A stretch of 23,728 nucleotides of DNA, from contig JARKUZ010000081.1 of NCBI GenBank assembly GCA_029851945.1, positions 1 through 23,728 of the forward strand. The letters are read 5' to 3'. Position numbers and translations under genes: made by a program. Shown here piece after piece: positions 13,901-21,999 of this stretch. The notes beneath the pieces were generated by a model, which was given only the letters and a program-made list of their open reading frames with translations, searched no databases and was not told the origin of the DNA. The stretch is from Terrisporobacter sp. (GTDB lineage Bacteria; Bacillota_A; Clostridia; Peptostreptococcales; Peptostreptococcaceae). The stretch's first letter is position 1; the number at the start of each line of letters is the position of its first letter.

Positions 13901-14063
13901 TATAACCTCCTAAATAGTAGGGTTATTGCATTTTCTAAAGCGTAGTATTTTAGATATTTTCATAGAAAATAAAAAACTTATATATAAATATATGATGCAA
14001 AAAAAGTATTATTTATTAATTACATCATATTTATTGATTATATATTTAATTGTAAAGAAGATG

Positions 14064-14088
14064 GTGTCGTCATTTTCGACGCAGGGTT
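14064..14088 (+). promoter_or_regulatory. TGTCG-N7-CGACGCAGGG motif, copy 2
   Basis: GTCG (14067-14070) and CGAC (14078-14081) form a small dyad followed by GCAGGG. A near-identical block lies at 5345-5366 before another small element gene. It is probably a shared regulatory or leftover element sequence. Confidence 0.35.
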
Positions 14089-14209
14089 AGTAAAAGGAAA
14101 ACTATATTTTATAGATAAGTCTATATTCTAATAGTTGTATTAAGACAAGTTTGTATTTTCATAGATTAATATAACAACTTAAATGTATGTAGGAGGCTTT
14201 TATATTTAA

Positions 14210-14374
14210 ATTAAAGTTATAGAGGTTTTTCCTAAAGATGAAGCTAAAATTAATGAAATAGAAATGTCTAAAGCTAGATGGTTTGTAAATATGCTTAGTA
14301 AAAAGCACACTAAAGAAGTTCTAGATAAAGCATTTAATAACTTAGAGGAAGAAATAAAGACGAATGAAACATAA
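14210..14374 (+). pseudogene. Small phage-like protein gene lacking a start codon
   Basis: A frame of about 54 codons reads IKVIEVFPKDEAKINEIEMSKARWFVNMLSKKHTKEVLDKAFNNLEEEIKTNET and ends at 14374. An AGGAGG site (14191-14196) exists, but a TAA sits in frame after it and the first codon is ATT. An internal ATG at 14264 would give only 36 residues without a good site. I do not recognise the protein; the size and context suit a small phage gene. Confidence 0.45.
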
Positions 14375-14433
14375 GTATAGTTTTAAATTAAAACTTTATT
14401 TTATAAATACTTAATGTTAAGGTTGAAAAACTA

Positions 14434-14595
14434 ATGATATTTATTATGTATATATTAGATATGTTTTTAAAGTTTACAGCATTTGGCAGAGATGATGCTG
14501 TAGAGTACAAAGAAGAAAAGCCTATTACTGTTAAGCTTAAGTTAGAACATGAGGTACCTGCTAGTATTTATAGAGAATTTGTGGAGAAGGTATAA
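14434..14595 (+). CDS. Small hypothetical protein or gene remnant (53 aa)
   Basis: ATG at 14434 gives 53 aa: a hydrophobic start (MIFIMYILDMFLKF) and then AFGRDDAVEYKEEKPITVKLKLEHEVPASIYREFVEKV. The second part has coding-like character while the start looks accidental, so this may be the C-terminal remnant of a longer element protein. The ribosome binding site (AAGG) is far away. It is the last element-side gene before prfC. Function is unknown. Confidence 0.35.
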   Translation: MIFIMYILDMFLKFTAFGRDDAVEYKEEKPITVKLKLEHEVPASIYREFVEKV

Positions 14596-14623
14596 ATAAA
14601 ATATTATATAAGTTAATATACAA

Positions 14624-14663
14624 TTAATCCCCCTACGTTTAAAGATAGACGTAGGGGGATTAA
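14624..14663. terminator. Bidirectional terminator beside prfC
   Basis: A perfect 15-bp stem (14624-14638 with 14649-14663) with a GGGGGA/TCCCCC core and AT-rich flanks lies 17 bp past the prfC stop codon. It ends prfC transcription and insulates the element. Confidence 0.88.
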
Positions 14664-14680
14664 CATTTATTATTTATTTT

Positions 14681-16279
14681 TTATAAAGAAGTTTCTTTTA
14701 AAACTATATTTTCGTTTCTCTCAATTAGAGTTCTAATAGACCATTCATTTTGGAATAACACTACTGGGTTGCTATTTTTATCCTCAACTAATAATGTATC
14801 CATTGGCATTGAAAGCTTACCATATTTGGAAAGATCATTTTCAATCCAACGTACATAGCGATAAGGTAGTGAATTCATTAGCATCTCTACACCATATTCT
14901 TGTTTTAGACGATATTCTAAAACTTCAAATTGTAAAACTCCAACTACACCTATAATAAGTTCTTCCATACCAGAATTAGGTTGTTTGAATACCTGTATAG
15001 CACCTTCTTCTGATAACTGTGTAATACCCTTTACGAACTGCTTTCTCTTAAGAGCATTTTTTGTAGATACTCTTGCAAAATATTCAGGAGCAAATTGTGG
15101 TATACCACTGTATTGTAAATTTGATTGCTTTTCACTTAATGTATCACCAATATTAAATATGCCTGGGTCATGTATACCTATAATATCACCTGGGTAAGCA
15201 GTATCTATTATAACACGGTCTTGTGCTACAAACTGTTGAGGTTGAGAAAGTTTTATCTTTTTCTTTCTTTGTACATGATTTACTGTCATACCTTTTTCAA
15301 ATTTACCAGAGCAAATTCGAAGGAATGCAATTCTATCTCTATGAGATTTATCCATATTAGCTTGAATTTTAAATATAAATCCTGAGAAGTTATCCGAACT
15401 AGGGTCAATATCACCTAAATTACTACTACGAGGAGTTGGTGGTGGTGTTATTTCTAGGAACGATTCTAAGAATGGTTCTACACCAAAGTTAGTAAGGGCA
15501 CTTCCGAAGAACACAGGCGTTAATTCACCATTTAATATTTTATCTAAGTCAAAATTATCTCCAGCAATATCTAAAAGTTCAATATCTTCTAGTAATTTTG
15601 AATGAAGAGCATCACCTAATAAAGTATTAAATTTTTCATCAGATACATCTCCAGTTATAGAATTAGCAATAGATTGTCCATGGTTACCATCATCAAATAA
15701 TTCAACTTGATTTTTATGACGATTAAACACACCTTTAAATTCTTTACCAGAACCAATTGGCCAGTTTACTGGACAAGAGCGAATTCCTAAAACATTTTCA
15801 ATATCTTCAAGTAACTCAAATGGATCCTTTCCTTGACGGTCCATTTTATTGATGAAAGTGAATATTGGAATTCCTCTCATTTTACAAACATGGAATAATT
15901 TCTTTGTCTGATCCTCAACACCTTTAGCAGAGTCAATAACCATTACTGCACAGTCTGCTGCCATAAGAGTTCTATAAGTGTCCTCACTGAAATCTTGGTG
16001 ACCTGGAGTATCAAGAATATTTATGCAAAAGTTATTATATTCAAATTGAAGAACACTTGATGCAACAGATATACCTCTTTGTTTTTCAATTTCCATCCAG
16101 TCAGATACTGCATGTTTTTGAGATCTTCTTGATTTAACCGAACCTGCTTCACGAATGGCACCACCATATAATAGAAACTTTTCAGTTAATGTAGTTTTTC
16201 CTGCATCGGGATGGGAAATGATTGCAAAGGTTCTTCTTCTCTTAACCTCATCAATCAAGCTTAAATTTTGTTCTGTCAT
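14681..16279 (-). CDS. prfC: Peptide chain release factor 3 (RF3)
   Basis: The 532-aa protein is a translational GTPase of the RF3 type. It has the P-loop SHPDAGKTT near the N-terminus, switch region RGISVASS, DTPGHQDFSEDTYR, the NKMD motif (FINKMDRQGKDPFE) and the RF3-typical end YRYVRWIENDLSKYGKLSMPMDTLLVEDKNSNPVVLF. It releases RF1/RF2 from ribosomes after peptide release, in the cytoplasm. I chose ATG at 16279 because AAAGGA lies eight bases upstream; the alternative ATG at 16288 abuts that site. The gene is monocistronic, with a terminator behind it and a TATAAT at 16308-16313 before it. It is intact chromosomal DNA next to the decayed element end. Confidence 0.96.
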   Translation of the reverse strand: MTEQNLSLIDEVKRRRTFAIISHPDAGKTTLTEKFLLYGGAIREAGSVKSRRSQKHAVSDWMEIEKQRGISVASSVLQFEYNNFCINILDTPGHQDFSEDTYRTLMAADCAVMVIDSAKGVEDQTKKLFHVCKMRGIPIFTFINKMDRQGKDPFELLEDIENVLGIRSCPVNWPIGSGKEFKGVFNRHKNQVELFDDGNHGQSIANSITGDVSDEKFNTLLGDALHSKLLEDIELLDIAGDNFDLDKILNGELTPVFFGSALTNFGVEPFLESFLEITPPPTPRSSNLGDIDPSSDNFSGFIFKIQANMDKSHRDRIAFLRICSGKFEKGMTVNHVQRKKKIKLSQPQQFVAQDRVIIDTAYPGDIIGIHDPGIFNIGDTLSEKQSNLQYSGIPQFAPEYFARVSTKNALKRKQFVKGITQLSEEGAIQVFKQPNSGMEELIIGVVGVLQFEVLEYRLKQEYGVEMLMNSLPYRYVRWIENDLSKYGKLSMPMDTLLVEDKNSNPVVLFQNEWSIRTLIERNENIVLKETSL

Positions 16280-16313
16280 TTTTATCATCCTTTATTTTAA
16301 TTTTATTATTATA

Positions 16314-16576
16314 CAAATATAAAAATTATATTTATTATTAGTTTTAAGATGAACATAATTTTATATGTACTACAAAAAACTACAATCCTAATTGATATTA
16401 TAACTTTAATCAAAAACTGTCAATATAGAAATAGAGGGAAGAGTATTATTTTCAATGTTAAAAGAATTTACAGTGTATTTAGGTTAGAATATACGGATTT
16501 AACAGAGACTATGCTTAATTTTATATACTAAAGATAATTTTAGCAAAGATAAGTTTTATTTCGTCTAAAATCCATG
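16314..16576. other. Intergenic region between divergent prfC and DUF6054 genes
   Basis: Apart from the two promoter regions I see nothing convincing. A 60-codon frame at 16349-16531 lacks a ribosome binding site and has random-looking composition. Confidence 0.5.
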
Positions 16577-16582
16577 TATAAT
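16577..16582 (+). promoter_or_regulatory. -10 box for the DUF6054 gene
   Basis: TATAAT with a weak TTTTAT -35 about 17 bp upstream gives a transcript starting some 25 nt before the TTG start codon. Confidence 0.5.
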
Positions 16583-16614
16583 CAAGTTAAAAACTATATT
16601 AGGGGGGACACAAA

Positions 16615-16956
16615 TTGAATTCAGATAATTTTAAGGTGAATTTATCTCTTAGAGATGCAATATCAAAACTAGATGCTGGAATAATCAGACAAAGTGTAAC
16701 AGGCGAGAGAATCGATTACCATGTAATCACAGGAGACGAATATAATGGGGCTATATTAATCGTCTATGAAAAATACTTCCAACGAGTAGGCAACAGAATT
16801 ACATTAACTGTTGTTATAGATAATTTAGATGGTCAAACGAAGATTCACTCTGTTGGTGGAGGTGCTGCACAAGGTATGTTTTTAAAATTCGATTGGGGTG
16901 CTAGTAAAAGTTTTACATCTTTACCTAGAGATATTTTTAGAATGGATATAATATAA
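16615..16956 (+). CDS. DUF6054 family protein
   Basis: The 113-aa product fits DUF6054: ...IIRQSVTGERIDYHV...GAILIVYEKYFQRVGNRITLTVVIDNLDGQTKIHSVGGGAAQGMFLKFDWGASKSF. This is a small alpha/beta domain ending in the FDWGA motif typical of the family. It starts with TTG at 16615 behind a very strong GGGGGG site eight bases upstream. The next gene begins 4 bp after its stop, so the two are probably co-translated. Function is not known to me. Confidence 0.85.
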   Translation: MNSDNFKVNLSLRDAISKLDAGIIRQSVTGERIDYHVITGDEYNGAILIVYEKYFQRVGNRITLTVVIDNLDGQTKIHSVGGGAAQGMFLKFDWGASKSFTSLPRDIFRMDII

Positions 16957-16960
16957 AACA

Positions 16961-17815
16961 ATGAAAATTATTAAAAATAAAAAAAGAGCAGCTATTATTA
17001 TTTTAACCTTACTAATAGGAAGCTGTTTATTTTTATATTATGAAAATAACAACATAGTAATTTCAAAATACAGCTACACCAATGAGAAAATAGCATCAAG
17101 TTTTAAAAACTTAAAGATACTGCAAATCTCAGATTTTCACAATGCTCAGTTTGGCAAAAATCAAAGTTTAGTTATAAAAAAGATAAAAGAATGTGAGCCA
17201 GATATAATATTTATCACTGGTGATTTAATTGATAGAAGAAAGTACGATTTAGAAAAATCCATGGATTTAGTTAAGCAAATAGTGAATATTGCACCAGTTT
17301 ATTATGTATCTGGTAATCATGAAGCATGGTCAGGTCATTATGATGAGGTAAAAAAAGCTTTATTAAATGAAAATGTTAAAGTTTTAGATAATGACAGTGT
17401 GGAGATACAAAAAGGTAAGGATTCTATTACTCTGATTGGTGTGAAAGATCCTGATTTTTTAACTTCTAATTATATTGATGGTACCGATTATAGTGAATTA
17501 GAGAAATATTTAGATTCTGTAAATAAGGACAATGATTTTGAAATTTTGCTCAGTCATAGACCAGAGCTTATGTGGCTTTATAAGAAATACAACATAGATT
17601 TAGTTTTCACTGGTCATGTTCATGGTGGTCAAATTAGACTTCCTTTTGTTGGAGGTATTATTGGACCAGATCAAGGTTTTTTCCCTAAATATGATGCAGG
17701 AGAGTTTGTAGAGGTAGATACTACTATGATTTTAAGTCGTGGACTGGGAAATAGTGTGTTTCCTTTTAGGATTTTTAATAGACCAGAGCTTGTGTTAGTG
17801 GAGTTTGGTAAGTAG
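16961..17815 (+). CDS. Membrane-anchored metallophosphoesterase
   Basis: The 284-aa protein has an N-terminal membrane anchor (about 9-26, RAAIIILTLLIGSCLFLY) and a calcineurin-like phosphoesterase domain. Metal ligand motifs are SDFH (57-60), GDLIDRR (87-93), GNHE (118-121), LSHRPE (His199) and GHVHGGQ (218-224). The anchor would place the catalytic domain outside the membrane. It resembles the YkuE/YaeI group, but the substrate is uncertain. No good ribosome binding site precedes the ATG, which lies 4 bp after the DUF6054 stop, so translational coupling is likely. A hairpin follows. Confidence 0.9.
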   Translation: MKIIKNKKRAAIIILTLLIGSCLFLYYENNNIVISKYSYTNEKIASSFKNLKILQISDFHNAQFGKNQSLVIKKIKECEPDIIFITGDLIDRRKYDLEKSMDLVKQIVNIAPVYYVSGNHEAWSGHYDEVKKALLNENVKVLDNDSVEIQKGKDSITLIGVKDPDFLTSNYIDGTDYSELEKYLDSVNKDNDFEILLSHRPELMWLYKKYNIDLVFTGHVHGGQIRLPFVGGIIGPDQGFFPKYDAGEFVEVDTTMILSRGLGNSVFPFRIFNRPELVLVEFGK

Positions 17816-17885
17816 GTAATGAGTGGAAGAAAGTTTATAATAATTTGAATAAATTACATATTAAAACTATAAAAGAAATATATTG

Positions 17886-17919
17886 ATGGCTATGGTTATG
17901 AAATCATAGCTATTTTTAT
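17886..17919 (+). terminator. Terminator after the metallophosphoesterase gene
   Basis: ATGGCTATG (17886-17894) pairs with CATAGCTAT (17905-17913), including one G-U pair, and is followed by T5. Confidence 0.75.
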
Positions 17920-17990
17920 TATCAATTTTGAAATAGTAGATTGATTATATTTATTTTTATAAAATACAAATTGGTAAAATTTATAAAAAA

Positions 17991-18047
17991 TAGTTGATAA
18001 AGTTAACTATTTATATTATTATTTAATATAGTTAACAAAGTTAACTA
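17991..18047 (+). promoter_or_regulatory. Promoter and two operators of the MarR-FUSC operon
   Basis: TTGATA (17994-17999) and TATTAT (18017-18022) form a 17-bp spaced promoter. A perfect 19-bp palindrome TAGTTAAC-AAA-GTTAACTA (18029-18047) lies at the predicted start. A second copy with two mismatches (17991-18009) covers the -35 box; the centres are 38 bp apart. This is a clear autorepression layout for the MarR protein. Confidence 0.75.
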
Positions 18048-18067
18048 GTTTACGAAAGGATAAAAAA

Positions 18068-18502
18068 ATGGATAAAAAAGAATTTATATATATGATGGAA
18101 AAAATGAACGAAGTAAGATTATTTAGCAGAAGTCTAATACTTCGTTCAACTGTAAAGAACAGAAGAACAGCACAAGAATATGATTTACTATCTCAGCTTG
18201 TCTTGAATAATAAAGGCATGACACCTGCTAATCTAAGTAAAGCAATGTGTTTAAATAAGACAATTATAAGTAGATTAGTAGAGAAGTTAAATAAAGATGG
18301 GTATGTGACTAAAAAACAAGATGAACATGATAAAAGAAGTTATTATGTATGCATAACTGAATACGGAAAAGAAGAATTACTCAAAATATACGAATTATAT
18401 TTATTACCAATTTGTGAATTACGTTTAAAATTAGGTGATGAAGATTTTTTGAATTTAATTTCTTGCATAGAAAAAGCAAATAAAGCAATGCAGAAAGGAT
18501 AG
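18068..18502 (+). CDS. MarR family transcriptional regulator
   Basis: The 144-aa protein has the winged-helix MarR fold: an N-terminal dimerisation helix, recognition region GMTPANLSKAMCLNKTIISRLVEKLNKDGYVTKK and the wing DEHDKRSYYVCITEYGKEEL with its conserved DxRS-type tip. It probably represses its own operon through the two palindromes upstream. The membrane protein gene follows 12 bp after its stop, and the palindrome pair precedes it. The ligand is unknown; by analogy with other MarR-transporter pairs it may sense a toxic aromatic compound. Confidence 0.92.
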   Translation: MDKKEFIYMMEKMNEVRLFSRSLILRSTVKNRRTAQEYDLLSQLVLNNKGMTPANLSKAMCLNKTIISRLVEKLNKDGYVTKKQDEHDKRSYYVCITEYGKEELLKIYELYLLPICELRLKLGDEDFLNLISCIEKANKAMQKG

Positions 18503-18514
18503 GAGGAATAGATA

Positions 18515-19621
18515 GTGGAGAATAATATGACTTTTTATCAAGCAATGCAACTTGGGGCAGAGAAATTAAAGCCTATGATAAAAAATGAAGAAAACAAAAA
18601 GACAAAACAGAAATATTTAGGTGCTTTTATATTAAAAAATATTTTATGTATTTTGTTTTGTATGTTAGTAGTAGGATCTTTTAGCAGTTTTTTTGGCACA
18701 GAAAACAGTATTGTAGGTGTAGCTACTATACTTCTAATACTGACTTTTAGATTTACAAATTTAGATTTTAAAATTGATCAATCAGCTTTTACACTAATAG
18801 GTGTTTTTGTAATTTATGCAATATGCCCATATTTAGCAAACAACTCAAGCCCTTTTATAGGCTTTATTATTAACTTTATTTCAGTATTAGCATTAGTAGT
18901 TTTAACATGTAATAATATGATGTATGCAAACCATGCGGTAGTATTATTATCTTACTTCCTTTTATATGGAAATCCAGTTACTACACCAAACTCTTTTTAC
19001 TTAAGATTCATTGGTCTAATGGTAGGGGGAGTGATTGTAGCTTTAATTTTCTATATAAAAAATAAAAAAATAAATGTAGAGTTTGATAATACAATCACAG
19101 ATATTATAAAATCTTTCGACATAAACACAGAAAAAGGTGCATGGCAATTAAAACTTGCTCTTGGAATGAGCTCTGTTGTATTTATTGGAGAAATGCTTCA
19201 TTTTCAAAGAACAATGTGGTTAGCCTTTGCATGTATGACTGTACTTTCGCAAACTACTACAGAAAATTTAAACACTCGTTGTAAAGTAAGAATTACATCT
19301 ATTATACTTGGATGTATTTTATTTACAGTGGCTTATATAATATTACCTAGGGAAATAGTAAGTATATTGCCACTGGCAGCTGGATTACTAGTAGGTTTTT
19401 GTGCTACTTATGAATGGAAAACTATTATAAATAACTTCTCAGCACTGCCATCAGCAATTGCTACTATTGGTTTTGTAGATACATTAATATTACGTATAGT
19501 AAATAATGTATTTGGTGCTTTATACAGTAAAGTATTTGATTTAATCTATACTAAAGTGATGGATAGAATTAATAATAAAAATAATGATGATAATTTTGAA
19601 AGTGTAGAAATAAGTATGTAA
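18515..19621 (+). CDS. FUSC / aromatic acid exporter-like membrane protein
   Basis: The 368-aa protein starts with a cytoplasmic N-terminal stretch and then hydrophobic helices in two groups (about residues 38-180 and 215-335), the second containing QRTMWLAFACMTVLSQ and TRCKVRITSIILG, a pattern of FUSC/ArAE-type proteins (RxxxTxxG helix). Start is GTG 18515, eight bases after AGGAGG; ATG at 18527 is less well spaced. As the second gene of a MarR-controlled operon it is probably an exporter for a compound sensed by MarR. The substrate is unknown. Confidence 0.8.
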   Translation: MENNMTFYQAMQLGAEKLKPMIKNEENKKTKQKYLGAFILKNILCILFCMLVVGSFSSFFGTENSIVGVATILLILTFRFTNLDFKIDQSAFTLIGVFVIYAICPYLANNSSPFIGFIINFISVLALVVLTCNNMMYANHAVVLLSYFLLYGNPVTTPNSFYLRFIGLMVGGVIVALIFYIKNKKINVEFDNTITDIIKSFDINTEKGAWQLKLALGMSSVVFIGEMLHFQRTMWLAFACMTVLSQTTTENLNTRCKVRITSIILGCILFTVAYIILPREIVSILPLAAGLLVGFCATYEWKTIINNFSALPSAIATIGFVDTLILRIVNNVFGALYSKVFDLIYTKVMDRINNKNNDDNFESVEISM

Positions 19622-19670
19622 ATAATCATAAACAAAAGTTCTAGCAGTTTTCTATTGTGTAGATTTGTGA

Positions 19671-19705
19671 AATTAAAAAGACAGTATGAATACTTCATAC
19701 TGTCT
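19671..19705 (-). terminator. Terminator on the minus strand
   Basis: A perfect 12-bp stem (19679-19690 with 19694-19705) with a 3-nt loop is followed on the minus strand by TTTTTAATTT. It may back up the ABC-F terminator or belong to the remnant frame it overlaps. The plus side (after the FUSC gene) has no T-tract. Confidence 0.6.
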
Positions 19706-19822
19706 AATACATTCAACTCGTTTCCCTTTCCATTTTAATTTTCCTGTTGTTCTATCATGTCCCTTAAATATTTGTTCATCGGTGGAAGTAGGTTGCCATA
19801 CTGTATCTATATCTAAAAAATA
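19673..19822 (-). pseudogene. Possible C-terminal gene remnant
   Basis: A minus-strand frame without start codon reads YFLDIDTVWQPTSTDEQIFKGHDRTTGKLKWKGKRVECIRQYEY and ends at 19673. The Trp-rich, compact character looks coding. The final codons overlap a 12-bp stem hairpin (19679-19705) with a T-tract on the minus side, as expected for a gene end with its terminator. The parent family is not recognised. Confidence 0.35.
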
Positions 19823-19884
19823 TCATTACATAATGTGTAAATCTATTTTTACTTATACTATAATTATGAGGATTAGACATTACA

Positions 19885-19930
19885 AAAGAACCCTTTAAAA
19901 GTGACAAACCTGTCAACTCTAAGGGGCTTA
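19885..19930 (-). terminator. Terminator of the ABC-F gene
   Basis: A long imperfect hairpin has outer CCCTT/AAGGG pairing and an inner TGACA/TGTCA stem, with a TTCTTTT tail on the minus strand. It lies about 20 bp past the stop codon. Confidence 0.6.
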
Positions 19931-19948
19931 TTATAAATACCACACTAT

Positions 19949-21688
19949 TTAAAGTGATTTAATCAGCTCTTCTAACTTTTCAGATAAAGTTCTTGCACGT
20001 TCAAAATCCGTATCTTTTAAAGCAGAGGCTATTTCCATTTCAACTGATTTTTTCTTTTCTTCAATTTGCAGATAGTCTTTGTCAAAATGATTAGCATAAA
20101 TCATTTTTCTAAATTTACGCATGCTCATTTTTCTAATTGTATTATTTTCAATAAGTAAAACATAATTCGCACAGTTAACTATAAAATGATAGTCATGAGA
20201 AATCATTAAAATAGCACCTTTATAATCTTTTATGGCTTTTTCTAGTGCAATTTGAGAATAAATATCTAAATGGCTTGTAGGCTCATCCATTAGCAACATA
20301 TTTGCCTTACTAGCAGAAACCTTCGCCAATTGAAGTATATTCTTTTCTCCACCAGATAAAGATTCAATTTTTTGTGTAAGTATATCTGCATCAAAACCAT
20401 ATTTTCCTACATATCTTCTAATCTCACCATAAGTCTCAAATCCAACATCATAGAACTCTTGAAGTATTGTATTAGACTCATTTACTACTTCACTTTGCAT
20501 TTGAGATAAATAAGACATTTCAATGTTTTCATTTATTTCAATAGAGTCATTATTATTTTTAAATATTTCTTTTAATAAAGTAGTTTTTCCAACACCGTTT
20601 GTACCAATAATGGCTACTTTATCAGTAGATTTTATCTCGAAGTTAACATTTTCTAAAAGAACTTCATCGAATGATACACCAAAGTCACTAACCTTTAAAG
20701 CGACAGTTTCTTCAATTTCATTATTTGTCTCTAAATTGATATATGGTTGTTTAATATCTACAAATGGTGCTTTAATTCTATTGGCTTCTAATCTTTCTTG
20801 GATTTTAACTCTAGCTTTTAGAGCTCTACCTCTAGAAGCTTCAGCATTATAAGTTGCTTTTTCTCTTAATATATTGATTAACGCTTCATTTCTCGCAATT
20901 TCTTCTTCATCAGCAATAGCCATTTCCTGTAACTCGATTTTAGTTTGAAGAAGAGAGAAGTTATAGTCAATATATCTGCCATCAAATTCTTGTATCTCTG
21001 CATTCTCAAGGTGGATAATTTTGTTAAAACAATGATTTAATAAATATCTGTTGTGTGTAATAACTAAAATTGTTTTCTTGTGAGAATTTATTAAATTTTT
21101 AAGAGCGTTAAGATTCTCAAAATCTAAGAACACATCTGGCTCATCCATAATCATTAAATCTGGGTTATTAAGCATTTCCTTAATAACTTGAATAAGTTTA
21201 AATTCTCCACCACTAAGTTCAGATATCACTCTATCTTTATGCTTAGTTAAATTTGCAAGATTTAGTTTCTTATTAATGTTGCTTTCGTAATCATCACCAT
21301 CAATTGCATCAAATGCATCTAAAGCTTCTTGGTACTTTTCTAGTAAAGTCTCAATATCAGAAGATGTTTCCATTTCACTACAAATAGATGCTATTTCATT
21401 TTCAAGCTTGATAAATTCTTCAGCTATATATTGGAAAACAGTAGTTTCTTTTGTTTTGTCTAATTGTGAGAACTGACTTACATACCCAATTCTTAAGTTT
21501 GGTTCCATTTCTAATTTACCAGTAAACATATATCTTTCTGGATCCATTATTATATCTATAAGTGTACTTTTTCCGCTACCGCTTGCTCCTATAAAAGCAC
21601 AGTGTTGACCATCTTCTAATGTAAATGAAACATTATTATATAAATCTTTTTGCGGAAATGAGTAGGACAAGTTTTCAAATTTTATCAT
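19949..21688 (-). CDS. ABC-F family ATP-binding protein (ribosome protection type candidate)
   Basis: The 579-aa protein holds two ABC ATPase domains and no membrane segments. Domain 1 has Walker A GASGSGKST (about 34-42), signature LSGGE and Walker B LMIMDEPD. Domain 2 has GTNGVGKTT, LSGGEKN and LLMDEPTSHLD. Between them lies the charged interdomain linker (ARNEALINILREKATYNAEASRGRALKARVKIQERLE) typical of ABC-F proteins that act on the ribosome E site. The C-terminus is a helical extension (KKSVEMEIASALKDTDFERARTLSEKLEELIKSL). ATG 21688 is chosen because GAGAGG lies just upstream; an ATG at 21709 precedes that site. The leader carries a terminator, as in antibiotic-inducible ABC-F resistance genes. 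Resistance is inferred, not shown. Confidence 0.88.
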   Translation of the reverse strand: MIKFENLSYSFPQKDLYNNVSFTLEDGQHCAFIGASGSGKSTLIDIIMDPERYMFTGKLEMEPNLRIGYVSQFSQLDKTKETTVFQYIAEEFIKLENEIASICSEMETSSDIETLLEKYQEALDAFDAIDGDDYESNINKKLNLANLTKHKDRVISELSGGEFKLIQVIKEMLNNPDLMIMDEPDVFLDFENLNALKNLINSHKKTILVITHNRYLLNHCFNKIIHLENAEIQEFDGRYIDYNFSLLQTKIELQEMAIADEEEIARNEALINILREKATYNAEASRGRALKARVKIQERLEANRIKAPFVDIKQPYINLETNNEIEETVALKVSDFGVSFDEVLLENVNFEIKSTDKVAIIGTNGVGKTTLLKEIFKNNNDSIEINENIEMSYLSQMQSEVVNESNTILQEFYDVGFETYGEIRRYVGKYGFDADILTQKIESLSGGEKNILQLAKVSASKANMLLMDEPTSHLDIYSQIALEKAIKDYKGAILMISHDYHFIVNCANYVLLIENNTIRKMSMRKFRKMIYANHFDKDYLQIEEKKKSVEMEIASALKDTDFERARTLSEKLEELIKSL

Positions 21689-21711
21689 ATAATTACCTCT
21701 CTTTATCATTT

Positions 21712-21881
21712 AAAAAGAGCTTATAAAAATAAGCTCTTCAATATATAATCAATGGTAATTTACAATTGATTATATATGTATTAACGACATTCTTTTTAGA
21801 TTTACTTTTGATAGCATAACATTTTTTAAGACTAATTTCAATTATTTAAAAATTGGATTTTTCATACCTTTATTTATTATA
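21712..21881 (-). promoter_or_regulatory. Leader with intrinsic terminator (attenuator) of the ABC-F gene
   Basis: On the minus strand, TATAAT (21876-21881) predicts a start near 21868. The roughly 180-nt leader holds two candidate short ORFs (7 codons at 21842-21865, MKNPIFK; 15 codons at 21770-21817, MLSKVNLKRMSLIHI). It also holds a perfect 13-bp hairpin (21741-21753 with 21765-21777) and a classic terminator (21716-21724 with 21729-21737, T5) ending only about 23 nt before the start codon. This is the layout of ribosome-mediated attenuation. Confidence 0.65.
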
Positions 21882-21932
21882 CTAATTTTTAAATTCAAAT
21901 CTTGAATAAATATAAAAACATAAAAAATAATT

Positions 21933-21987
21933 AAAAAAGAACTGTCACATGACAATTCAAATTTGTTAATGTGACAGTTCTTTTTTT
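21933..21987. terminator. Bidirectional terminator
   Basis: A perfect 18-bp stem (21933-21950 with 21969-21986) starts with A6 and ends with T7. It ends the DUF975-like gene on the minus strand. Confidence 0.88.
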
Positions 21988-21999
21988 ACTATAATGAAA

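Noticed and set aside
16349..16531. 60-codon plus-strand frame upstream of the DUF6054 gene
   Set aside because: No ribosome binding site, random-looking composition, and it overlaps the region expected to hold divergent promoters.
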